A stretch of 64,000 nt of DNA from the NCBI RefSeq assembly GCF_000014005.1, contig NC_008009.1, positions 1,922,001 to 1,986,000 on the forward strand, given 5' to 3'. The stretch comes from Candidatus Koribacter versatilis Ellin345 (GTDB lineage: Bacteria > Acidobacteriota > Terriglobia > Terriglobales > Acidobacteriaceae). A program made the position numbers and the translations under genes. Positions 16,979 through 24,954 of this stretch are shown one piece after another. The notes beneath the pieces were generated by a model, which had not been told where the DNA came from, made no database searches, and saw nothing but the letters and a program-made list of their open reading frames with translations. Each line of letters starts with the position of its first letter. Position 1 is the first letter of the stretch.

Positions 16979-17964
16979 GGCGTGCCTAACCACCAATGGT
17001 AGATATACCGGCTGAAATACACCGCGACCAGCGCCATGGCGCCAAGGGAAACGCCAAAGGGCATTGGCAGGTAGCGGTAGGCAACAAACGCTGCCTTGCG
17101 AGCGCGGCTAGCGCCTTGCGCCGGTCCGAGCTTTTTCACGTACCTGCCGCGGCGCTGTAGATAGACGATTCCAATCGTCGCCAGCCCGATAACCGATCCC
17201 ATGATCGATGCTGTGAAAATCACGATCAACGTCGTGGCCGCGCCAAGGTACGCGCCGACCATCGCCATGAGCTTCACGTCGCCAAAGCCCATTCCCTCAT
17301 AGCCGCGCGCGAGCTTCCACAATGCGCCTACGCCCCAGATGAAGCCTCCGCCCACGATCGCGCCGGTGACGGAGCTGATCACTGAAATCCAAAGCACCTG
17401 ATGTCCATGTGGAATCGGAAACGGTACAAATTCCAGGAAAAGCATGACCACCAGGTCCTGCATGGGTACCAAAACGCTAAAAATCAGTCCAATCACTAGG
17501 CCCGGCAGGGTCATCTTGTCGGGCAGGAGTTGAGTCTCGGCATCCGTGAAGATGAGGCCGAGTAGCAGATAAGCGAGAATGGCGTACTTCAGGAATCTAA
17601 GCAGATACGGCAGCAGGAGTACTTTGAAGACAGTGCCGTCGATCATCATGCTGGGCCCGAGTTTTGGCCCATATTCCAGGTAGCACGCCAGCACCAGCAG
17701 CCCACAGACCAGCTCCACGATGGCATAGCGGGGCGTGATCGGAGTCTTGCAGTTGCGGCACTTGCCGCCAAGGATGATCCAGCTCAGGACGGGAATATTG
17801 TCGTAAGCAGCGATAGGTTTATGGCAGTTGGGACAAGCAGAACGTGGCGTGACTACGGATAATCCGCGCGGCAGCCGGTAAATGCAGACATTCAAAAAGC
17901 TGCCGAAGACTAGGCCGAAGAGAAAGGCGAATGTCGCGAAGAGAATGTCCACGAACGGTGGCAC
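16975..17964 (-). CDS. pilD: Prepilin peptidase (PilD/GspO)
   Basis: A polytopic aspartyl protease that cleaves prepilin leaders and N-methylates the new N terminus. The methylase part shows 'GSFLNVCIYRLPRG' and two CxxC pairs (CPNCHKPI, CRNCKTPI). The catalytic aspartates lie in 'FTDAETQLLPD' and in GFGDVKL. About 330 residues from the GTG at 17964; a second GTG 12 bases further in is an alternative and neither has an ideal ribosome site, so the start is uncertain. Longer in-frame extension would run into the divergent gene at 18048. Its stop overlaps the kinase start. It would process the pilin at 24206-24691 and pilus components encoded at 1-8 kb. Confidence 0.9.
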   Translation of the reverse strand: MPPFVDILFATFAFLFGLVFGSFLNVCIYRLPRGLSVVTPRSACPNCHKPIAAYDNIPVLSWIILGGKCRNCKTPITPRYAIVELVCGLLVLACYLEYGPKLGPSMMIDGTVFKVLLLPYLLRFLKYAILAYLLLGLIFTDAETQLLPDKMTLPGLVIGLIFSVLVPMQDLVVMLFLEFVPFPIPHGHQVLWISVISSVTGAIVGGGFIWGVGALWKLARGYEGMGFGDVKLMAMVGAYLGAATTLIVIFTASIMGSVIGLATIGIVYLQRRGRYVKKLGPAQGASRARKAAFVAYRYLPMPFGVSLGAMALVAVYFSRYIYHWWLGTP

Positions 17965-17997
17965 GTCCTGTCGATAGGGGTTTACAAAAGTGCCTCG

Positions 17998-18003
17998 ATT
18001 ATA
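17998..18003 (-). promoter_or_regulatory. -10 element for the prepilin peptidase operon
   Basis: A perfect TATAAT on the minus strand, 34-46 bases upstream of the possible GTG starts. The -35 region is poor. It lies in the 83-base divergent gap with the gene at 18048. Confidence 0.4.
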
Positions 18004-18047
18004 AGGCACCGTAAGGCCTTCGCCCCGAAGAGGGAACTCATTAGAAT

Positions 18048-18569
18048 ATGAATGTGAAATACCTTTGGTTTGCACTTCTGGCACTGGCATTTTCAGGCGC
18101 CATCTGGGCGCAGGACGACGCCAAGGCGCCGCAGAACCAGGCCCCGCCTCGCTCCGATATCGAAAGCTCCAGCAACGACACGCGAATCGATACCTCACCT
18201 CCTAAGGACGATGCGACCAACCATCCTGACAGCAATGTGGATGACGTCCTCGAATTCCACCCTTTCGATCCCCACAAGGCGATGAAAGATATCGAGGTCG
18301 GCGACTATTACTTCAAGCGCGAGAACTATCGCGGAGCGCTGAACCGCTACCAGGAAGCGCTGATTTATAAACCGAATGACGCTGAAGCGACACTCCGCGT
18401 GGCACGCACGCAAGAAAAGCTAAAGGAGGTCGAAGATGCGCGCGACAATTACGCCGCGTATCTCAAGATCATTCATGAAGGTAAAGACGCCGATGAGGCC
18501 CGCAAGGCGATCGAACGCCTCACCAAAGAGATCGGCGAAGGGCCGAAGACTGATTCTCCGAAGCAATAA
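18048..18569 (+). CDS. Exported TPR protein
   Basis: A 173-residue product with a signal peptide ('LWFALLALAFSGAIWAQ'), a charged, probably disordered segment (22-70), and TPR-type helices from about 78 ('DIEVGDYYFKRENYRGALNRYQEALIYKPNDAEATLRVARTQEKL'). It may belong to an envelope assembly complex, but no partner is evident. It is divergent from the prepilin peptidase gene and is followed at once by a terminator, so it is probably transcribed alone. Confidence 0.78.
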   Translation: MNVKYLWFALLALAFSGAIWAQDDAKAPQNQAPPRSDIESSSNDTRIDTSPPKDDATNHPDSNVDDVLEFHPFDPHKAMKDIEVGDYYFKRENYRGALNRYQEALIYKPNDAEATLRVARTQEKLKEVEDARDNYAAYLKIIHEGKDADEARKAIERLTKEIGEGPKTDSPKQ

Positions 18570-18571
18570 GA

Positions 18572-18594
18572 AAGGCTGGCGCGAAGCCAGCCTT
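18572..18594. terminator. Bidirectional terminator hairpin
   Basis: AAGGCTGGC (18572-18580) pairs with GCCAGCCTT (18586-18594) around a GCGAA loop, between the convergent TPR and DUF2383 genes. A/T residues flank both sides but long T runs are absent. Confidence 0.65.
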
Positions 18595-18613
18595 ATGAGA
18601 TCTGAAGCCTAAC

Positions 18614-19060
18614 TTACGCCGCGCGGTTCTGGTCGCGCAGTCGTTTCACCTGATCATGCGTATTCACAATCCGGTCATATTGGCGGCGCACAATCAGTTG
18701 GGCTGCACTGGGCAGGCTCGCCTGTAAAGCCTCGCCGTATGTCTTCTTGGCGTAGTCTTCACCTTGTTCCAGCCAGTCGAGAATCGTCTGGTCGCCCCCG
18801 CCCAGAGCGGTCTTGATATCCACCCAGGCGCGATGCAGCGCACCCGCTGTCGAGCCCTCGATTTTCTCGTCTTTGCCCTCGGCACGAAGCTCCGGTTCCA
18901 GCTCGCGCGCAAATTCGGCACGCTCTGCGCTTACGCGTTGGGCCATGGTGCGAAGCTCGGGGCTCTTAAAGTGTTCGGCTGCCTCGCGGAACCCCTTCTC
19001 GCCATCTCGCGCCGTTTCGATGACCTTCTTCAGCACACTCACTGGTTTGTCGTTATCCAT
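18614..19060 (-). CDS. DUF2383 (PA2169-type) four-helix-bundle protein
   Basis: A 148-residue, all-helical ferritin-like protein. 'VLKKVIETARDGEKGFREAAEHFKSPELRTMAQRVSAERAEFARELEPEL' matches the first two helices of the DUF2383/PA2169 family, and 'YGEALQASLPSAAQLIVRRQYDRIVNTHDQVKRLRD' the last two. These proteins are often linked to stress and stationary phase; no enzymatic role is established. The ATG at 19060 has a strong GGAGG six bases upstream. It lies between two terminators and is probably monocistronic. Confidence 0.82.
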   Translation of the reverse strand: MDNDKPVSVLKKVIETARDGEKGFREAAEHFKSPELRTMAQRVSAERAEFARELEPELRAEGKDEKIEGSTAGALHRAWVDIKTALGGGDQTILDWLEQGEDYAKKTYGEALQASLPSAAQLIVRRQYDRIVNTHDQVKRLRDQNRAA

Positions 19061-19122
19061 GTATACCTCCATCTAGTTCGGATGCGGATTGCGACACCCC
19101 GAGAGCTGCTGTAAAAGCAACA

Positions 19123-19146
19123 GCCCAGCCTCTTGCGAAGCTGGGC
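19123..19146 (-). terminator. Intrinsic terminator after the DUF2911 gene
   Basis: GCCCAGC (19123-19129) pairs with GCTGGGC (19140-19146). On the minus strand the hairpin is followed by a T-rich TGTTGCTTTT, ending the gene at 19167. Confidence 0.6.
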
Positions 19147-19166
19147 CGCAGCGCTCAACTTGCGCC

Positions 19167-19697
19167 TTACTTCTTTTCTTTCACATCCACAGAGACGGAG
19201 GTGTTCTCCCACTCCAGTTTCAGCTTGGCTGCGTCTCCGCCGGCTTGATCGAGGGAGATGGTGAACTGCTCGACCGGAGCGCTGGTTTTCGCGGAAACGA
19301 GGTTGATTCGTGCGAGGTCCTGCTTCTCGTCGTAAACCGTGCCCCATTGCTTGGTCTGCTTGTTGATGATCAGTTTCCACGCCATCTCGCCGGGCAACGT
19401 ATAAACCGTGTACGCGCCCTTCGGAACGGTGGTCCCGCCAATCACGAGGTCGGTGTCGGTAGTAAGCGAAGTCGCTTCATTGGCGCCCGTGCGCCACACC
19501 TTCCCGTAGGGAACCAGTTCGCCCATGATCTTGCGACCTTTCATGGAAGGGCGACCGTAGTCGATGGTGACTTTGTGGCCATCCGCAAAGCTAACGCTTG
19601 CAGTTCCCGGAGGGCTGGGCCGGGAAGCTTTGTCCTGTGCAACAACGAACCCGGTGACGAGCAGTACAAACAACAACGGCCGGTACAGATTGCGCAT
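19167..19697 (-). CDS. DUF2911 family exported protein
   Basis: A 176-residue product with a signal peptide ('LYRPLLFVLLVTGFVVAQ') and a DUF2911 domain: 'VTIDYGRPSMKGRKIMGELVPYGKVWRTGANEATSLTTDTDLVIGG' and 'PKGAYTVYTLPGE' are hallmark stretches. The domain is a beta sandwich of unknown function common in Bacteroidetes and Acidobacteria. GGAGG lies five bases before the chosen ATG at 19697; longer in-frame starts would precede this site. It is divergent from a small gene at 19781. Confidence 0.85.
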   Translation of the reverse strand: MRNLYRPLLFVLLVTGFVVAQDKASRPSPPGTASVSFADGHKVTIDYGRPSMKGRKIMGELVPYGKVWRTGANEATSLTTDTDLVIGGTTVPKGAYTVYTLPGEMAWKLIINKQTKQWGTVYDEKQDLARINLVSAKTSAPVEQFTISLDQAGGDAAKLKLEWENTSVSVDVKEKK

Positions 19698-19780
19698 TAC
19701 TTCCTCCAATGATCGAAACGGAATCATCCACCTGCAGGCCAATATTATTGCCCTTCGCGGGAGATAAGTACAATCGAGGC

Positions 19781-20032
19781 ATGAGTGTTTTCGACGACCA
19801 CAAGCAAGAACTGGATCACTACGAGACGATGATGGGAGCTGCGCGAGGACGACTTGCGGTGAGCCTCGATCTGCTCACCGACGCGCTGGCGCTGGTCGGG
19901 CAGCACGGCGTTTATTGTCAGAGTGCGCGCCAGGCCGGTAAGCCGGCGATGGACATCCAGGCAATCATGAAGGGCATTACAGACGCGAAGCAACTGATGC
20001 AGAGCGCGATGGAAGAGATGAAGTCGAAGTAG
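19781..20032 (+). CDS. Small helical protein, unknown function
   Basis: An 83-residue, mostly helical soluble protein ('DDHKQELDHYETMMGAARGRLAVSLDLLTDALALV', then 'IQAIMKGITDAKQLMQSAMEEMKSK'). There is no recognisable family or motif beyond a single Cys. The ATG at 19781 follows CGAGGC; upstream codons in the same frame lie in the promoter area of the DUF2911 gene. It ends flush against the convergent engB stop (next base). Low complexity is absent and the helix periodicity supports coding. Confidence 0.55.
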   Translation: MSVFDDHKQELDHYETMMGAARGRLAVSLDLLTDALALVGQHGVYCQSARQAGKPAMDIQAIMKGITDAKQLMQSAMEEMKSK

Positions 20033-20644
20033 TTAGCCGGCGGTGGCAGGCGCGTCCGTTCCGGCTGCCTCGAAAATCTTTTTCCAAAGCTCGTTGTGGC
20101 CAGTTGTGCCTTTCGCTGAAAACGGGACAACCTCCTCCACCAGTAATTCTTCTTTGAGCTTGAGAAGATTGTTTCGCAACTGATTCCCGGAAACACGATC
20201 GATCTTCGTTCCCACCACAACGAATGGGCGACCCACGTGGCGCAGCCAGTTCAGCAGTTCAAGGTCTTTTTTCTGAGGTGGAACGCTGACGTCCACGATT
20301 GATACGCAAAGCGCGAGCGTGGGTCGCTCATGCAAATACGGATCAATGAATTTCGGCCACTCCGCCGTAAGTTCCTTGGGAACGCGAGCGTAACCGTAGC
20401 CAGGCAGGTCGGCGAAAATCCAGTCTGGGCGAGGCTTTCCGGGTCTGCGGATCTCGAAGAAATTGATCGTCTGGGTGCGGCCCGGAGTGGAACTGGTTTT
20501 GGCGATCTTTGATCCCACAATCGCGTTTATCAGGCTCGACTTGCCAACATTGGAGCGTCCAAGAAACGCAATCTCCGGCGCGCCCGCGGCAGGGAATTGC
20601 CGGGCGTCAGCAGCCGATAGCATGAAGCGTGTCAGGACCCTCAA
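20033..20644 (-). CDS. engB: Ribosome-biogenesis GTPase EngB/YsxC
   Basis: A 203-residue GTPase of the EngB (YihA/YsxC) family, needed for large-subunit ribosome assembly. G1 is GRSNVGKSS, G3 is DLPGYG, G4 is GTKIDR and G5 is SAKG, all in the right order and spacing; 'SSTPGRTQTINFF' is the family's switch I signature. I prefer the TTG at 20644 because GAGGGAG lies four bases upstream; an internal ATG at 20623 would still keep the complete GTPase. The upstream amidohydrolase gene ends 15 bases before it, so the two may be co-transcribed. Confidence 0.93.
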   Translation of the reverse strand: MRVLTRFMLSAADARQFPAAGAPEIAFLGRSNVGKSSLINAIVGSKIAKTSSTPGRTQTINFFEIRRPGKPRPDWIFADLPGYGYARVPKELTAEWPKFIDPYLHERPTLALCVSIVDVSVPPQKKDLELLNWLRHVGRPFVVVGTKIDRVSGNQLRNNLLKLKEELLVEEVVPFSAKGTTGHNELWKKIFEAAGTDAPATAG

Positions 20645-20659
20645 CGTATCTCCCTCAAC

Positions 20660-21973
20660 TTACTTTGTACCAGAGAACAAATCCAAAGCCGAGGTAACTT
20701 CTGTAAGGATTGCTGTGCGCATTGCCGGTTCGAGGTCCGGTGCCCACTGTGAAGAATGCAATGAAGGCAACGGATCTCCGGTTTTCTGCGCCTCCGCAAA
20801 TTTTTCCGGGGGCACGGCGCCAATGAGCATCAGGACGCTGGGAACGCCTGCGGCATTTCCGAATGCACCGAAGTCTTCCGACACCATGCGCCGTTGATCC
20901 GTGAGAATGTTGTTCTTTGCCAACACCGGCGTCAACACGCTGGCAAGGCGCGCCGCCAGTGCCGGGTCGTTGGTAGTGAAGCGCAACGCCTCGCTTGCCT
21001 CGATTTTCGGTTCCTGAGGCGCACCCGCCGCCGCCGCTTCCGCTTTGGTGATCCGCGTAATCGACTCCAGGATGTGCTTATGGACCTCGGGCTTGAATGC
21101 TCGCACGGTCAGCAGCATTTCCACTTTGTCGGGGATGATGTTGTTTTTGGTGCCACCGTGGATCGCACCAACCGTCACCACCGCCGGATCCAGCGGACTG
21201 AGTTCGCGGGAGACGATCGTCTGCAAGCTAAGGATGGTTCTCGCGGCAATAACAATCGGATCCACCGTAGTTTGCGGCTGAGCGCCATGCCCGCCTCTGC
21301 CGTAGATCGTGATCTTCACCGAGGCAGCAGCGGCAAATACCGGGCCGCCGGTGACATCGACCTGACCTGCCGGCATCGCGGAGTCATCGTGTACGGCGAT
21401 GGAGTAATCGGGCTTGGGAAAACGCGTAAGCAACCCATCCTTGATCATTGCGTCGGCACCCGCGCCAATCTCTTCGGCCGGCTGTCCGATCATCAGCAGC
21501 GTGCCGTGCCACAGCGATTTGTTCTGGCTCAGCAGTGTCGCTGTTCCGAGCCAACTTGCCATGTGAAGATCGTGTCCGCAAGCATGCATCACCGACACTT
21601 CCTGCCCGCTGGCGTTCTTCGTCTTCACTTTGCTGGCGTAGGGAAGTCCCGTCTGTTCTTCCACGGGCAATGCATCGAGCTCCGTCCGGATCAGCACGAC
21701 CGGGCCGTCGCCATTCTTGAGCACGCCGACTACGCCAGTTCCACCCACATGTTCCGTGACTTCAAAGCCAAGCTTGCGGAGTCCCGCAGCCAGCTTGGCT
21801 GCCGTATTTTCCTCGTGAAGAGAAAGCTCCGGGGATTGATGAAGGTCAATGTAGAAAGCGCGCAGCTGTGGTAGCAACTGGTCGACTTTCGCTTTTAAAT
21901 CTGCAGGAGGATTGGCCCCAAAAAACGGGACGGAAGAAAGACATAACAGGACGACGGCCCAGAAAGCCTTCAT
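20660..21973 (-). CDS. Exported M20D amidohydrolase
   Basis: A 437-residue protein with a signal peptide ('FWAVVLLCLSSVPFFGA') and a metallopeptidase M20D fold as in hippurate hydrolases, N-acyl-amino acid amidohydrolases and IAA-amino acid hydrolases. Metal-ligand motifs are visible: 'HACGHDLHMA', 'GQPAEEIGAGA' and 'GRGGHGAQPQTTVDPI'; the final ligand lies in 'SSQWAPDLEP'. It probably removes acyl groups from amino acids in the periplasm. The ATG at 21973 lacks a good ribosome site; a GTG nine bases upstream is possible. Confidence 0.87.
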   Translation of the reverse strand: MKAFWAVVLLCLSSVPFFGANPPADLKAKVDQLLPQLRAFYIDLHQSPELSLHEENTAAKLAAGLRKLGFEVTEHVGGTGVVGVLKNGDGPVVLIRTELDALPVEEQTGLPYASKVKTKNASGQEVSVMHACGHDLHMASWLGTATLLSQNKSLWHGTLLMIGQPAEEIGAGADAMIKDGLLTRFPKPDYSIAVHDDSAMPAGQVDVTGGPVFAAAASVKITIYGRGGHGAQPQTTVDPIVIAARTILSLQTIVSRELSPLDPAVVTVGAIHGGTKNNIIPDKVEMLLTVRAFKPEVHKHILESITRITKAEAAAAGAPQEPKIEASEALRFTTNDPALAARLASVLTPVLAKNNILTDQRRMVSEDFGAFGNAAGVPSVLMLIGAVPPEKFAEAQKTGDPLPSLHSSQWAPDLEPAMRTAILTEVTSALDLFSGTK

Positions 21974-22007
21974 GCAAAACACTATAGCTGATACGAATTC
22001 AGCTTAG

Positions 22008-22577
22008 CTAGCTTCCACTTGGCGGCAGGTTCTCGCAGTACTTCACGCAGCGCCAGTCGTACATCTTCACCGCAATGTGATTGTCCGGTTGCGTCGAATC
22101 CACCGGCGCAGACGCTTTTTGTAACCGGGCCTTCTTCGATGGCGGTTCCGGTACTGAATCTTCCCGCGCGTCTGTTAACAGAAGGTAACGCTTCGTGGAA
22201 TCGGTCGAACAGTTCAAGTCGGCGTCTTTGGCGTTCGCCCCTCCGCACGGCAATCCTGCGAAGTCCACCTGCATGATCGTCGAAGTGTAGTGTCCGTAGG
22301 TATCGGGCGTTACAAATCCGAACGAGACGGGCTCGCTGGCATGGACCTCAATCCGAAATTTCGGCGGGACGTTTCGATACGAGAAGGCGTGATAGCCGCT
22401 TGGCTTCAGTTCGACGCTCTCCGTGCCGATGTTGTACCAGCCCATCTCCGGCTTTTTCGATTTGGCATCGAACTGGAAATAGAGCACGATGCCGCCAATT
22501 ACGACCGCTACCACCGTCACGATCAGCAGGACCAGGGACTGCCGATCCTTCGGTTCCTCTTCCTGATACAGGTCCAT
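22008..22577 (-). CDS. Bitopic membrane protein, unknown function
   Basis: A 189-residue product: short charged N terminus, one membrane helix ('SLVLLIVTVVAVVIGGIVLYFQF', about 14-36), then an exported domain of beta character ('PKFRIEVHASEPVSFGFVTPDTYGHYTS') with four to five cysteines that could pair. AGGAGTGTGTC precedes the ATG. I do not recognise a family. It ends 34 bases upstream of the amidohydrolase start on the same strand, so co-transcription is possible. Confidence 0.65.
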   Translation of the reverse strand: MDLYQEEEPKDRQSLVLLIVTVVAVVIGGIVLYFQFDAKSKKPEMGWYNIGTESVELKPSGYHAFSYRNVPPKFRIEVHASEPVSFGFVTPDTYGHYTSTIMQVDFAGLPCGGANAKDADLNCSTDSTKRYLLLTDAREDSVPEPPSKKARLQKASAPVDSTQPDNHIAVKMYDWRCVKYCENLPPSGS

Positions 22578-22734
22578 GACACACTCCTGCGGGGGAAGGC
22601 CTCACTGTATGCCAGAAGCTACTCTGGTGCAACCGTACGGAAGGACGTGACCCACCCCAGCCCTGTAGATTGTTATACTTAAAGGTTCCCATCCAGAAAA
22701 CCTGCCTCCCAAATTTCGCATCCATTACTGACTG

Positions 22735-23229
22735 ATGTACGTGCAATCAAATCTAGTTTCCATGAATCGTTGGGCCATGGAAGAGAGACCGATCCTGATC
22801 GTCGAAGACAATCCGCGCGAACGCGAACTCATTGCTTCCGCCTTAATCGGCTATGAGCTGAGCGGCAATGTCATGAGCATGAGTTGCGGCGCCGAGTTGT
22901 TGGATTACATCGCTCGCCGCGGTTCATACCACAGCCGCAGGACGGTGCCATCACTCGTCATCCTCGACCTTGATCTTGAGGACATGCACGGTCTTGAGTT
23001 GCTAAGGGCCATCCGTCACGACCGCGAGATGGGTGCCGTGCCGGTTGTCATCTTCTCAGGGTCCGACAGCGCTCTCGACGCCGCCGTGGCTCGTGAACTT
23101 CGGGCAGACGGCTTCGTCGTCAAGCCCACCGACTTCCACGATCTTCAAACCACCGTCCGCAGCCTGGCGGTGTTCTGGGCCTCGCAGGTTCGCAAAACCG
23201 CCCCAACAGGGACAAGCAACAATGACTAG
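22735..23229 (+). CDS. Single-domain response regulator
   Basis: A 164-residue CheY-like receiver. Acidic pair in 'ILIVEDNPRE', phosphoacceptor Asp in 'LVILDLDLEDMHGLELLRAIR', and the conserved Lys in 'FVVKPTD'. There is no output domain, so it would act by protein contact or phosphotransfer. The start is uncertain: ATGs at 22735, 22762 and 22777 are in frame and none has a strong ribosome site. Its last eight bases overlap the next receiver gene, implying coupled synthesis of two receivers. No kinase is adjacent. Confidence 0.85.
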   Translation: MYVQSNLVSMNRWAMEERPILIVEDNPRERELIASALIGYELSGNVMSMSCGAELLDYIARRGSYHSRRTVPSLVILDLDLEDMHGLELLRAIRHDREMGAVPVVIFSGSDSALDAAVARELRADGFVVKPTDFHDLQTTVRSLAVFWASQVRKTAPTGTSNND

Positions 23230-23614
23230 CAAGAGACGGTCAATTCTTTGTGTGGATGATGAGGAACGCGACCTCCAACTACAGCGCGCCACCTTCGAAG
23301 ACGCCGGTTTTCATGTGGCTGTCGCCCGCGACCTCGCACAAGTGAACCACGCCCTCAAGCAGCATGACGTTGAGGCCGTCGTGCTCGACTACCGCCTGCT
23401 CAACGCGGATCCCATCCACGTGGCCATTTCCGTGCGCAAACAGTTTCCGCGGATGCCCATCGTGATTCTCTCCGGCTACGTGGAAGACATTCCCGAGTAC
23501 TTCAAGCGCGCAGTAGACGCCTGCATGACCAAGCACGAAGACCGGGAACACTGGGTCAATACGTTGTACGCGCAACTCGGCAGCCAGTACGGCGCCGGCG
23601 CGAATGGCGACTAG
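23222..23614 (+). CDS. Second single-domain response regulator
   Basis: A 130-residue receiver domain: 'ILCVDDEERDLQLQ' supplies the acidic pair, 'AVVLDYRLLNADPIHVA' the phosphoacceptor Asp, 'IVILSGY' the conserved Ser, and the Lys lies in 'CMTKHED' without the usual Pro. AGGGAC lies eight bases before the ATG, inside the preceding receiver gene. The two proteins differ clearly in sequence, so this is not a recent duplication. It ends four bases into the convergent carbonic anhydrase gene. Confidence 0.85.
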   Translation: MTSKRRSILCVDDEERDLQLQRATFEDAGFHVAVARDLAQVNHALKQHDVEAVVLDYRLLNADPIHVAISVRKQFPRMPIVILSGYVEDIPEYFKRAVDACMTKHEDREHWVNTLYAQLGSQYGAGANGD

Positions 23615-24108
23615 CGCGGCACTTCGCGTAACCGTCCGGTCTCAACCTCGAACACGAAACCGCGAATCTTGACGCGCCCCTTCAGCCAGGTATGAGCGTA
23701 GAGCTGTTCTATTTGCTCACGGACGTTCGCGTTCACATCGTGGAAGGCGTGGAACTTCACCGAGGCATTCGCCGGTTTACCTGCCTCGGTCGATATCTTG
23801 TGGTGAAGGTCCGACTCGCTGGCTTTCATTAATCCGCAGTCAGTGTGGTTGATGACCATGATCTCGTTCGTCCCCAAGAGGTAATGCGAAACCACCAGCG
23901 ATCGGATCGCATCGTCCGTCGCGATGCCACCGGCGTTGCGGATCATGTGCGCATCTCCTACTTTCAATCCCAATGCGGGGAGAGAGATGCGCGTATCCAT
24001 GCAGGTGAGAACCGCCAGCGCCATGCGCGGGTGCGGCGATACTTCGCGGGGATCGTAGTGCAGGGAATTCTTGTGGTTTGCTTCCAGAACGCGATTGATA
24101 GCGGACAC
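23611..24108 (-). CDS. Beta-class carbonic anhydrase
   Basis: A 165-residue beta-carbonic anhydrase, which interconverts CO2 and bicarbonate. Numbered from the GTG at 24108, zinc ligands are C36 (CMDTR), H88 and C91 (NHTDCG), and the D38-R40 dyad is intact; 'MIRNAGGIATDDAIRSLVVS' is the family core. It is of the short type seen in Actinobacteria and Firmicutes. GGGGAG lies six bases before this GTG, which I prefer to the upstream in-frame start at 24165 that adds an unmatched tail. It is probably cytoplasmic. Confidence 0.9.
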   Translation of the reverse strand: MSAINRVLEANHKNSLHYDPREVSPHPRMALAVLTCMDTRISLPALGLKVGDAHMIRNAGGIATDDAIRSLVVSHYLLGTNEIMVINHTDCGLMKASESDLHHKISTEAGKPANASVKFHAFHDVNANVREQIEQLYAHTWLKGRVKIRGFVFEVETGRLREVPR

Positions 24109-24166
24109 GACGCACTCCCCACTCAGATTGAGTACCAGAGTAAAGCAGTTGTGTCTGCATGACAAA

Positions 24167-24186
24167 GCGGCAGCCGTAGCTGCCGC
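24167..24186 (-). terminator. Terminator hairpin after the pilin gene
   Basis: The perfect eight-base stem GCGGCAGC (24167-24174) / GCTGCCGC (24179-24186) with loop CGTA, 20 bases after the pilin stop on the minus strand. It is followed by TTTGTC. Confidence 0.65.
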
Positions 24187-24205
24187 CTTGAGGGAACTGC
24201 TGAGG

Positions 24206-24691
24206 CTATTGGATTGGAATATCGTTGGAAGTTGCGGGTGCGGACTGGTTGTACCGAATCACGCCACCGGCATTGGAATAGAAGTAGCGTTGTCCGCTGC
24301 TGCCGGGGTTCACCGGGTTCGCGTTGACGGCGTAGTCCGTGTTCGGCGTGCTCGCCGATGCCGAGATCACGAACGAATATCCAGCTTTCTTCCCGGACGA
24401 CAGCACATTATCTAACAGACACGAGTTTGCTGAAGTCGCCGCACCAGGCGACGAACAATCCGTGGCACCTGGCCCGAGAGCGGCCATCGTCGTGGCGTAG
24501 CCGGCGGTCGGATACGTGGCGTTGTAAGCGATCTGCGCGGTATTGATTGACCGAACCGAACTCACGGCAGAGGCCTCATTGGCCGCCATGCGGGAGCGCA
24601 ATAAATTCGGGATCGCAATCGCTGCGATGATCAGGATGATCGCAACGACGATCAGAAGTTCGATGAGCGAGAAACCCTTTTGCTTGCTCAA
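24206..24691 (-). CDS. Type IV prepilin (PilA-like)
   Basis: A prepilin with the classic N terminus: leader ending KG, then FSLIELLIVVAIILIIAAIAIPNLLRSR, with Glu at mature position 5. The mature domain is Ala/Ser/Thr/Gly-rich with a cysteine pair ('TDCSSPG...NSCLLDN'). I prefer the TTG at 24691 (leader MSKQKG, six residues) because a strong GGAGG lies eight bases upstream; the ATG at 24706 lacks a ribosome site and would give an 11-residue leader. It should be processed by the peptidase at 16975-17964 and assembled by the machine at 1-8 kb. A promoter-like pair lies just upstream. Confidence 0.9.
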   Translation of the reverse strand: MSKQKGFSLIELLIVVAIILIIAAIAIPNLLRSRMAANEASAVSSVRSINTAQIAYNATYPTAGYATTMAALGPGATDCSSPGAATSANSCLLDNVLSSGKKAGYSFVISASASTPNTDYAVNANPVNPGSSGQRYFYSNAGGVIRYNQSAPATSNDIPIQ

Positions 24692-24750
24692 AGCGTGGTC
24701 CTCCATACAGATTCTAGGAGGGAGCGGGACGAACCGATTCGAGTGAATCG

Positions 24751-24778
24751 AGTGTATCGCATTCCTCACTTTTGTCGA
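24751..24778 (-). promoter_or_regulatory. Candidate sigma-70 promoter of the pilin gene
   Basis: On the minus strand TCGACA (24778-24773), a 16-base spacer, then TACACT (24756-24751). Initiation would fall near 24744, giving a leader of about 50 bases before the TTG. A perfect inverted repeat, CGATTC/GAATCG (24735-24740 and 24745-24750), covers that point and could be an operator. Confidence 0.4.
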
Positions 24779-24938
24779 GCCCTTCTTCTGTGGATGATTC
24801 CGGTTCTGGCCGCTCTTTAGTAATCGTTTTTTTCGGACTTGTTTACGTTAAAAACCTGCGCAGCCGCAGAATGCTAATACAAACGACTGAAACAATTGGA
24901 TTTAATTAGTCTCGATTGTTGGGTCAAAGAGCGGCCCG

Positions 24939-24954
24939 AGCAATTTCCGTCTCA
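24939..24954 (-). promoter_or_regulatory. Weak sigma-54-like element upstream of the pilin gene
   Basis: The minus-strand sequence TGAGACG-N4-TTGCT matches the sigma-54 consensus TGGCACG-N4-TTGCW except at two positions, but one of these is in the nearly invariant GG. It lies about 240 bases before the pilin start, farther than usual. Confidence 0.2.

Noticed and set aside
20894-21874. Long plus-strand frame opposite the M20 amidohydrolase
   Set aside because: The minus-strand frame has clear metallopeptidase motifs; the opposite translation is Arg/His-rich and featureless.
24900-24927. TTGACC-N16-TTAAAT on the minus strand as the main pilin promoter
   Set aside because: Possible by consensus, but it would leave a leader of about 200 bases and the closer TCGACA/TACACT pair is better placed; kept out of the feature list.
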